A DNA stretch of 11,542 bases from positions 1-11,542 of the forward strand of contig JAJPZD010000106.1 in assembly GCA_021204605.1 (NCBI GenBank), given 5' to 3'. Below the pieces are notes generated by a model. The model worked only from the letters and a program-made list of their open reading frames with translations, was not told where the DNA came from and ran no database searches. Each line of letters begins with the position of its first letter. The first letter of the stretch is position 1. Both the position numbers and the translations under genes were made by a program. Positions 5,553-11,542 of this stretch are shown in pieces. The stretch comes from Prevotella sp. GTDB taxonomy: Bacteria; Bacteroidota; Bacteroidia; Bacteroidales; Bacteroidaceae.

Positions 5553-8495
5553 ATGAAATCTTATTTCTTATCTATTATTTCTTATTTTGCTGGAAGGCAT
5601 TATCTTTTATTTATTATTTTTTATTTTGCCGCTTGCTGCAATGCGTCTGCTAAGGAATACAAGTATGCTTCAGTGGAAAACGACATGAGCAAGACTCGTG
5701 TTTACACACTTGACAACGGTCTCAAGGTATATCTGTCTGTAAACGAGGAGAAGCCTCGTATTCAGACATTCATCGCCGTAAAGACGGGTAGTCGCAACGA
5801 CCCTGCAGAGACTACCGGGCTGGCACACTATCTTGAGCACCTGATGTTCAAGGGCACGAAACAATTCGGCACAACAGATGCGGCAGGAGAATCTTCGCTT
5901 CTTGACTCTATTCAGAATCGTTTCGAGGTTTACAGAGCCCTTACAGACCCAGATGAGCGCAAGGCATACTATAATGCGATTGACAGTATATCACAGATAG
6001 CGGCCAAATACAATATTCCCAATGAGTATGACAAACTTATGGCATCTATCGGATCTTCCGGATCAAATGCCTATACATGGTATGACGAGACTGTGTATGT
6101 TGAGGACATACCCTCAAATGAGGTTGACAATTGGGCTAAAATCCAGGCGGACCGCTTCATGAATATGGTTATCAGGGGTTTCCATACCGAGCTTGAGGCT
6201 GTATATGAGGAGTACAATATCAGTCTTGCTGACGATGGAGATAAGATGTGGAATGCCATGTTTGCGAAAGCATTTCCTAATCATCCTTATGGCACCCAGA
6301 CTACTCTTGGTACTCAGGAACACCTAAAGAATCCTTCGATAGTCAACATAAAGAATTATTTCAACCGCTATTATTGTCCTAATAACATTGCTATTTGTAT
6401 GTCGGGCGATTTCAACCCCGATGATGTAATTGCCACAATCGATAAGTATTTCGGCTCTTGGCAACCTAACAACGACCTTTCCTATCCTTACTATGCCCCT
6501 GTGCCTGATCTCACGGCTCATGTAGATACCACCGTTATTGGACAGGAGAGTGAGAATATTTACGTGGCTTGGAAATTCGATGGTGCTGCTTCGTTGCAGG
6601 CAGACACACTCAGTCTCATTGACCACATCCTCTCCAACGGCAAGGCAGGAATGCTCGATCTCGACCTTAAACAGAATATGAAAGTGCTTGACGCATCATG
6701 TTTCATAGGCGAGTTGGCTGAATATTCTGGCTTCATCCTTGACGGCACTCCTAAGGAAGGGCAGTCGCTCGATGAGGTGAGAGATTTGTTATTGGGCGAG
6801 GTTGAGAAGTTGAAGTCAGGGGATTTCTCTGATGATATGCTGCCGTCTATCCTCAACAATATGAAATTAGATTACTATAAGTCGCTCGAAAACAACTGGA
6901 GTCGTGCACAGTTGTTTGTTGATGCTTTTATCAACGGCAAGGATTGGGGAGATGTGGTCAATCGTCTTGACCGCCTTTCAAAGATTTCCAAGCAGGATAT
7001 AATAGACTTTGCCAACAGTCATTTCGGTGACAACTATGTGGCAGTGTACAAAATAATTGGAAACGATACTACTCAAAAGAAAATCGACAAACCTCATATC
7101 ACGCCAATACCAGCCAACCGTGATGAGCAGAGCGAGTTTGTTAAGAATATTGTCAATTCCGAAGTTGAGCCAATCCAGCCTAAATTTTTGGATTTTGACA
7201 AGGATCTCGTGAAAGGCACTACTAAAAACGGGCTGTCTGTCCTTTATGTGCCAAACACAGAGAACGGTCGCTTTGAGATGAGTTTCAGGTTCAACTTCGG
7301 TGAGGAAGCCAACAAGTGGCTGCCATACGCTGCGGAATATTTCTCATATCTCGGCACCGCCGAATTGTCTGCAGAGCAACTGAAAACACAGTTCTACAAA
7401 CTTGCCTGTGATTTCAACATTGAAGTGAGCGAAAAGAATATTTACATCAATCTCAAGGGTCTTGATGAGAATATGCCGCAGGCTCTTAGTCTTATGGAGA
7501 ATGTGCTTGACAATGCTATAGTTGACGTGGATGGCTACAACAGTTATGTTGAATTAGTTGACAAAGCAAGAAAGGACGACAAACTCGACCAGAGCGCCAA
7601 CTTCCACGCTCTAAGGCAATATGGTATGTATGGTACGTATAGCCACACCCTCAACAAACCTTCTACGGAAGAACTTCAGAACATGGATCCGCAGATGCTC
7701 GTTGACTTGATTAAAGGCCTGAAAAAATACAACCATTCCCTGCTCTATTACGGTCCTACCTCGCTCAATGACCTTATCGTCACGGTCGATAAGGAACATT
7801 CCACTCCAGCACAATACTCACCAGACCCGGTTTCCAAGAAATACACCTTGCAGACTTCTCCTGAGAATGAGATTATCATCGCTCCTTACGAGGCTAAAAA
7901 CATTTATATGGTGCAGTATCACAACGAGGATAGCAGTTGGAACCCTGAGAAACAGGCTGTTATCCAGCTTTTCAACGAGTATTTCGGTGAAGGCATGAAC
8001 GCGCTTGTGTTCCAGGAACTCCGCGAGACTCGTGGATTGGCTTACAGTGCTGCTGCATGGTATGCTACACCTGCCTACAAGGATGTTCCTGAATACATGA
8101 TGACATACATTGTTTCGCAGAACGACAAGATGATGGATTGCATCAACACGTTCAACAGCCTCTTGAACGAGATGCCTCTCTCTGACAAATCTTTCGATTT
8201 GGCTAAACAGTCATTGAAAAAAAGTATTGAGACTCAGCGTTCAACGAAATTCAACATCATCCGTTCTTATCTCAATGTACTGAACCTCGGTATCGACTAT
8301 GACATCAGGGAAAAGGTGTATAACGCTCTACCATCCCTCACCCTTTCAGACATTATAAGTTTCGAGAAGGAGAACATAGCTACAAAGCCCTATCGCTACA
8401 TCATACTAGGAGACATTAACGACATAGACATGGAAAGTTTGAAGGAAATAGCTCCAGTGAGGCAGCTCACCACAGAGGACATTTTTGGTTACTAA
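5553..8495 (+). CDS. Secreted M16 family zinc metalloprotease (insulinase-like)
   Basis: Starting at ATG 5553 the product has 980 residues and a hydrophobic export signal (about residues 5-33, ending CCNASAKE). The frame is open upstream to 5412, but that would overlap the previous gene and bury the signal. The zinc site is HYLEH at 92-96 (His92, catalytic Glu95, His96), with Glu220 in ELEAVYEEY as the likely third ligand. An extra segment of about 45 residues (105-155) separates them and explains the longer than usual spacing. The second M16 half begins near residue 550 (TKNGLSVLYVPNTENG), lacks HxxEH, and carries the C-domain Arg/Tyr pair in LRETRGLAY (Arg824, Tyr831). One active and one inactive half is the normal single-chain arrangement. 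The protein probably degrades peptides in the periplasm. It follows the DUF4954-like gene by 43 nt. Confidence 0.93.
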   Translation: MKSYFLSIISYFAGRHYLLFIIFYFAACCNASAKEYKYASVENDMSKTRVYTLDNGLKVYLSVNEEKPRIQTFIAVKTGSRNDPAETTGLAHYLEHLMFKGTKQFGTTDAAGESSLLDSIQNRFEVYRALTDPDERKAYYNAIDSISQIAAKYNIPNEYDKLMASIGSSGSNAYTWYDETVYVEDIPSNEVDNWAKIQADRFMNMVIRGFHTELEAVYEEYNISLADDGDKMWNAMFAKAFPNHPYGTQTTLGTQEHLKNPSIVNIKNYFNRYYCPNNIAICMSGDFNPDDVIATIDKYFGSWQPNNDLSYPYYAPVPDLTAHVDTTVIGQESENIYVAWKFDGAASLQADTLSLIDHILSNGKAGMLDLDLKQNMKVLDASCFIGELAEYSGFILDGTPKEGQSLDEVRDLLLGEVEKLKSGDFSDDMLPSILNNMKLDYYKSLENNWSRAQLFVDAFINGKDWGDVVNRLDRLSKISKQDIIDFANSHFGDNYVAVYKIIGNDTTQKKIDKPHITPIPANRDEQSEFVKNIVNSEVEPIQPKFLDFDKDLVKGTTKNGLSVLYVPNTENGRFEMSFRFNFGEEANKWLPYAAEYFSYLGTAELSAEQLKTQFYKLACDFNIEVSEKNIYINLKGLDENMPQALSLMENVLDNAIVDVDGYNSYVELVDKARKDDKLDQSANFHALRQYGMYGTYSHTLNKPSTEELQNMDPQMLVDLIKGLKKYNHSLLYYGPTSLNDLIVTVDKEHSTPAQYSPDPVSKKYTLQTSPENEIIIAPYEAKNIYMVQYHNEDSSWNPEKQAVIQLFNEYFGEGMNALVFQELRETRGLAYSAAAWYATPAYKDVPEYMMTYIVSQNDKMMDCINTFNSLLNEMPLSDKSFDLAKQSLKKSIETQRSTKFNIIRSYLNVLNLGIDYDIREKVYNALPSLTLSDIISFEKENIATKPYRYIILGDINDIDMESLKEIAPVRQLTTEDIFGY

Positions 8496-8558
8496 GTACA
8501 GAGCAACATAAAAGCTATTGTCATATGATCGTATTTCAAGAAACGAAGGCAATGAGTA

Positions 8559-8598
8559 AACAGAGGTCTGAAAACATTTAAGTTTTCAGACCTCTGTT
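8559..8598. terminator. Bidirectional terminator between convergent genes
   Basis: A perfect 17-bp stem (8559-8575 with 8582-8598) encloses the 6-nt loop ATTTAA. The plus strand continues TTGTTTTATT, a U-rich tail that would end the hflX-DUF4954-M16 transcript. On the minus strand the tail is TTTACTCATT, weaker but adequate for the TPR transcript. It lies 63 bp after the protease stop and 40 bp after the end of the TPR gene. Confidence 0.85.
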
Positions 8599-8638
8599 GT
8601 TTTATTCATTATTGTTTGCTAAATACTTTTGATGAATA

Positions 8639-10045
8639 TTATTGTAGGGCTTCCATAGCCTGATTTGCGGTTGCGTTTTCCGGGTCGATTTCCAAAATCT
8701 TTTTCCAGTAAGAGATAGAATTCTCGTTGTCGCCCTGCTGCAGATAGTAGTAAGCGAGGTAAGAATATGGTTCTATGAGGAGCTGAGGATTATCCGGGCT
8801 TTCAGTGAGGAGAAGTTCAGCGTATTTCTCATAGTATGGTTTAGCCAGTCCTTCTGTTGTCTCGGGGTCGAGTTGAGAGTTGAGGCGGGCACGCATTCTG
8901 CTTGCATACATGAGGTTGTTAGGATATTTCTCGCCGAGGTCGCCGTAAACGCGGTCAGCGTTCTTGAGGGCGGCAATTTTTTCTTCTCCCTCTGTGTTAG
9001 CAGCCTGGTCGGCATAGAGTTTAGCAAGGCCGTCGATATCAGAAACGGAAGGCTTCTCCACGTTTGAAAGATATTCATCATAGAGGGCAAGTCCGTTAAC
9101 ATAGTCCTCCTTTGCTATATAAGCGTCAGACAATTGCTTTCTTACGTCGTTGAGGTCAGGATTCATATCGAGAGCCTTGGTGAACTGCTCGATAGCGTTG
9201 TCGTACTGCTCGGCACCGATGTAGGCATAGCCGTAGTACTGGTAGTCACGTGCAGTGAACTTAGCACTGTCGGAGTTGTTGAACAGGGCATCGGCAGCGA
9301 CCAAAGCCTGGTCATACTGTTTAAGGTCAGTATAGTTGTAGAAGTTAAGACGGTTCAGACCAGCGTAGCGAGGGAATTTCTTAGTACCATACTCCGTTAC
9401 CTCAAGGCTCTTTTGAGAATCACCCTTGAAATAAGCGGAAAGAGCAAATTCCACGAGGCGTGCGTCTTCAAGGTCGTTAAGATTAGCCTTTCCGAAATAC
9501 TCCAGAGCTTTGTCGTACTTATCAGCGCGATAGAAGAAGTGTCCTGCTTCGGAGTCAACGGGATAGCTTGGGTCAACCTTACGAAGCTCCTCAAGTTTCT
9601 GAACGGAGAGGTCAGGGTTACGTTTAGCATAGACGTGTGCATACTTGATGTAGCCCTGTGGATTTTGCGGGTCCATGACAGTAGCCTGGTTGTACCACTG
9701 TGCAGCGTTACCACCTTCGTTTTTTACAGCCTCAATGTCGCCAAGAAGTATATAAGCCTCGCCGCAGTGTTTGTCTTTAGACATAGCCTGCTCGGCGTAT
9801 TTCTGGGCATCGATAGTGTCTTTAACGTTGAGGTAAGCTCTTCCGAGTCCTGCGAGTGCATTAGCGTCTTTCTTGTAAACCTTAACGAACTCCTTGACTT
9901 GATCATCGGCAGCTTTAGGGTTGTTTTTGTTGTCGTTGATCACCTTTGTAATGGCTTCGAGATCAGATTTAGCATCTTGCGCCATAACTGGAGCGCAGAA
10001 TAATGCCATCAACGCTCCTACGAATAAATATTTAATTGTTTTCAT
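8639..10045 (-). CDS. Periplasmic tetratricopeptide-repeat protein
   Basis: The 468-residue product has a clear signal peptide (MKTIKYLFVGALMALFCAPVMA, cleavage near residue 22-23) and then TPR helices almost to the end. The clearest units are residues 62-90 (ANALAGLGRAYLN...AEQAMSKD), 95-127 (GEAYILLGDIEA...ATVMDPQ), 167-190, 268-297 (YQYYGYAYIGAEQYDNAIEQF), 302-325 and about 432-465 (YSYLAYYYLQQGDNENSISYW). TPR solenoids bind other proteins and assemble complexes; no enzyme domain is present. It is the last gene of a block after tonB and a PstS-like lipoprotein, separated from the latter by 96 bp, so it may be transcribed with them or from its own promoter. It could be a scaffold for TonB-linked envelope machinery, but this is inference from position. 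No client protein can be named. Confidence 0.9.
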   Translation of the reverse strand: MKTIKYLFVGALMALFCAPVMAQDAKSDLEAITKVINDNKNNPKAADDQVKEFVKVYKKDANALAGLGRAYLNVKDTIDAQKYAEQAMSKDKHCGEAYILLGDIEAVKNEGGNAAQWYNQATVMDPQNPQGYIKYAHVYAKRNPDLSVQKLEELRKVDPSYPVDSEAGHFFYRADKYDKALEYFGKANLNDLEDARLVEFALSAYFKGDSQKSLEVTEYGTKKFPRYAGLNRLNFYNYTDLKQYDQALVAADALFNNSDSAKFTARDYQYYGYAYIGAEQYDNAIEQFTKALDMNPDLNDVRKQLSDAYIAKEDYVNGLALYDEYLSNVEKPSVSDIDGLAKLYADQAANTEGEEKIAALKNADRVYGDLGEKYPNNLMYASRMRARLNSQLDPETTEGLAKPYYEKYAELLLTESPDNPQLLIEPYSYLAYYYLQQGDNENSISYWKKILEIDPENATANQAMEALQ

Positions 10046-10141
10046 AACCGAAATAAATTTAATTATCTACATTATTATATCTTAGAACAATATAATTGTC
10101 AATTTATTGTCATTATTATAAACTAATTATCAAATGCGTTT
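10046..10141 (-). other. AT-rich gap between the PstS-like and TPR genes, with repeated TGACAAT
   Basis: On the plus strand ATTGTCA occurs at 10095-10101 and 10106-10112, exactly 11 bp apart, about one helical turn; on the coding strand this is TGACAAT twice. An inverted pair ACAAT-ATA-ATTGT spans 10087-10099. No exact TAnnTTTG promoter is found on the minus strand; the nearest is TATATTGT. The gap may hold a regulator site or a weak internal promoter for the TPR gene. Confidence 0.35.
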
Positions 10142-11098
10142 TTATTCATTCCCGACTATTACAGGTCTGATGGATACCTGTGCGTTAGCTGGGAGCAATC
10201 CAGATTTGAAAATTATGAGTTGTCCTTTTGGACATTCCAGGAAGTGTGCGAAGCCCCAGGGCAGTCCGTTGCGTGGGTCGTTGAGCAGTGCGTATAGTGT
10301 TCTTACAAGCGGATAGCGTCCGTCGTATAAGTATGCCTGGTAAGGTTTCCAACTGTTCATAGGAGTAGCATTGTCAAAAACACTTACGGACATTACGGTG
10401 ATATTCTTCTTAAAAGTGGTGTTAGTGGTGTCTCTGTTGTCATTGAGCCAGTTGGAGCCGATAATGCCGATGGCATTAGGTGTTTGCTCAACATAATCAA
10501 TGACCTCTTTGCTGGTTTTGGCGGCCATGATGTTAGGGCTGTCGATAGGTTTACCGTCAAGTAGAGAATCAACACAATAGTGAACAGTGCTAGACTGTTT
10601 GTTGTCAAAGACTACGAGAATGTCTCCACGTTTTGAGTCAGGAACGATGTCGCTCCAAGAAGTTGCCTCACCTCTCAGCACTCTTTTAATGTTTTTCAGA
10701 GAGATGCAAGAGTCGGTGTTGGCGCGGTTGATGATAAGAGACAAGCCATCGTAAGCGAAAGGAATAGAGACGGGTCGATAAGTCTTGTCTCGGAGGAATT
10801 TTAGCTCATCCTGCGTAAATTGTCTTGAGGTGATGACGAGGCGAATGCTGTCTTTCATGAGCATGTTGACGCCATCAAGCTCATTGGTGTAGATAGGAGT
10901 AACCTTAGCGTTGGGATAGTCGTGTTCAAAAACTTGTATTTGCTCATCAATAATAGGACTAAAACTTTCGTCAGAAGCGAAAGAAATCGCTCCTGACGAA
11001 AAAGTGTCTGTTCTTTCGTTCTTAGGCTGGTCGGAGCAAGCCGCCATGCCTGCGAACAGTGTCAATCCTACGAAAGTGTAGAATAGAGAATTTTTCAT
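10142..11098 (-). CDS. PstS-like substrate-binding lipoprotein
   Basis: The 318-residue product carries a lipoprotein signal with the lipobox GMAAC, lipidated Cys21 and then SDQ. The mature part follows the periplasmic phosphate-binding (PBP-like) fold: GAISFASDESFSPIIDEQIQVFEHDYP (36-62) as the first lobe, VITSRQFTQDEL (88-99), PFAYDGLSLIINRAN (113-127), the hinge motif LKNIKRVLRGEATSW (134-148), and GIIGSNWL (211-218). PLVRTLYALLNDP (263-275) and PWGFAHFLECPKGQLIIFKSGLLP (280-303) match the end of the family. PstS-type proteins bind phosphate or a similar oxyanion. No pstC, pstA, pstB or phoU is in the window, and the start codon lies 1 nt after the tonB stop, so it is translationally coupled to TonB. 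A role with TonB-dependent import, or as a sensor, is more likely than classic ABC uptake, but the ligand is unknown. Confidence 0.85.
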   Translation of the reverse strand: MKNSLFYTFVGLTLFAGMAACSDQPKNERTDTFSSGAISFASDESFSPIIDEQIQVFEHDYPNAKVTPIYTNELDGVNMLMKDSIRLVITSRQFTQDELKFLRDKTYRPVSIPFAYDGLSLIINRANTDSCISLKNIKRVLRGEATSWSDIVPDSKRGDILVVFDNKQSSTVHYCVDSLLDGKPIDSPNIMAAKTSKEVIDYVEQTPNAIGIIGSNWLNDNRDTTNTTFKKNITVMSVSVFDNATPMNSWKPYQAYLYDGRYPLVRTLYALLNDPRNGLPWGFAHFLECPKGQLIIFKSGLLPANAQVSIRPVIVGNE

Positions 11099-11099
11099 A

Positions 11100-11542
11100 T
11101 TACTGTAATTTGAAAGTAACAGGGAGCGTGAAGTTTACGTTCACTGAGGCTCCATTCTGTTTACCTGGTATCCATTTCGGCATGCTCTCAACAACGCGGA
11201 TAGCCTCCTTGTCGAGTGCGGAGTCGACACTACGTACGACGGTAACGTTTGAGATGGAGCCGTCCTTGCTGACGACGAATCTTACGATAACGCGTCCCTC
11301 AATGCCGTTCTCGGCAGCGACAACTGGGTACTTGATGTTCTTCTGGAGATATTCCATTAGAGCCCCTTGTCCGCCAGGGAAGGAAGGCATTTCCTCAACG
11401 ACATCGAAGACCTTAGTTTCTTCCTCTTTAGGAGGTTCTGGCTGTGCGATTTCCTCCTTAGCCTTGAGGATCTCTCCTCCTACATCGTCGTTACCCTCAA
11501 CGTTGAAGGCACCGATAGTGGTGTTAGTTTTCTGGAGGTCGT
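11100..11542 (-). CDS. tonB: TonB energy transducer, C-terminal part (5' end outside window)
   Basis: The frame is open to the window edge and gives 147 residues of the C-terminal part, beginning DLQKTNTTIGAF. It contains an acidic, Pro-containing linker (QPEPPKEEE), then VFDVVEEMPSFPGGQGALMEYLQKNIKYP, the entry to the TonB C-terminal domain in Bacteroidetes proteins, and GRVIVRFVVSKDGSISNVTVV...PKWIPGKQNG...VNFTLPVTFKL, the beta-alpha-beta fold that contacts the TonB box of outer-membrane receptors. The protein spans the periplasm and passes energy from an ExbB/ExbD proton channel to TonB-dependent transporters. The missing N-terminus should hold the inner-membrane anchor. An internal Met at 11390 lies inside the conserved sequence and is not the start. 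The stop is followed after 1 nt by the PstS-like gene. Bacteria of this group usually have several TonB paralogues, so the symbol denotes the family. Confidence 0.93.
   Translation of the reverse strand, partial: DLQKTNTTIGAFNVEGNDDVGGEILKAKEEIAQPEPPKEEETKVFDVVEEMPSFPGGQGALMEYLQKNIKYPVVAAENGIEGRVIVRFVVSKDGSISNVTVVRSVDSALDKEAIRVVESMPKWIPGKQNGASVNVNFTLPVTFKLQ

Noticed and set aside
9134..10003. Open frame of 289 codons on the plus strand, opposite the TPR gene
   Set aside because: It is fully antisense to a TPR protein with a signal peptide and clear repeats. Its composition is Val/Ser/Leu-rich without domains, as expected of a mirror frame.
11100..11390. tonB as a complete 96-residue protein starting at 11390
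   Set aside because: The frame stays open to the window edge with typical TonB linker sequence (QPEPPKEEE), so the Met is internal and the gene is only partial here.

Overview
The window looks like a chromosomal segment of a Bacteroidales bacterium, most likely Prevotella or a close relative. The evidence is family-level: a HflX GTPase followed by a DUF4954-type beta-helix protein, an M16 protease of the Bacteroidetes type, lipoprotein signals ending in Cys-Ser-Asp, a TonB with the MPSFPGG...YP signature, AT-rich leaders without clear Shine-Dalgarno sites, and two promoters matching the Bacteroidetes pattern TTG-N19-TAnnTTTG. No species can be named from the sequence alone. I see no prophage, CRISPR array, tRNA, rRNA or complete insertion sequence.

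Layout. Positions 1-494 are non-coding or decayed. A good promoter at 11-40 and an intrinsic terminator at 127-161 bracket a short stretch that could be a roughly 115-nt RNA. A decayed reading frame with an in-frame TGA follows (219-455). A lipoprotein with a right-handed beta-helix fold follows at 495-1934. The 474-bp gap 1935-2408 holds a recognisable hflX promoter, a leader hairpin, a 14-bp palindrome and possibly a scrap of transposase. A plus-strand operon then runs hflX (2409-3671), a DUF4954-like gene (3680-5509, only 8 nt later) and a secreted M16 metalloprotease (5553-8495, 43 nt later).

A strong hairpin terminator (8559-8598) separates this operon from a convergent minus-strand block. 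Read in its own direction, that block is the C-terminal part of tonB (cut by the window edge at 11542), a PstS-like phosphate-binding-type lipoprotein starting 1 nt after the tonB stop, and after a 96-bp AT-rich gap a secreted TPR protein. The block looks like the tail of an exbB-exbD-tonB energy-transduction operon whose upstream part lies outside the window.

Functional reading. The plus-strand operon joins a ribosome-splitting GTPase to an uncharacterised beta-helix protein and an exported protease. The minus-strand block is an envelope module linking TonB to a periplasmic binding protein and a TPR scaffold. The least expected observations are the possible small RNA at the left end, whose two hairpins share the same GTC-GTGA-GAC tip, the structured hflX leader, and the PstS-like protein joined to tonB rather than to a phosphate ABC transporter.
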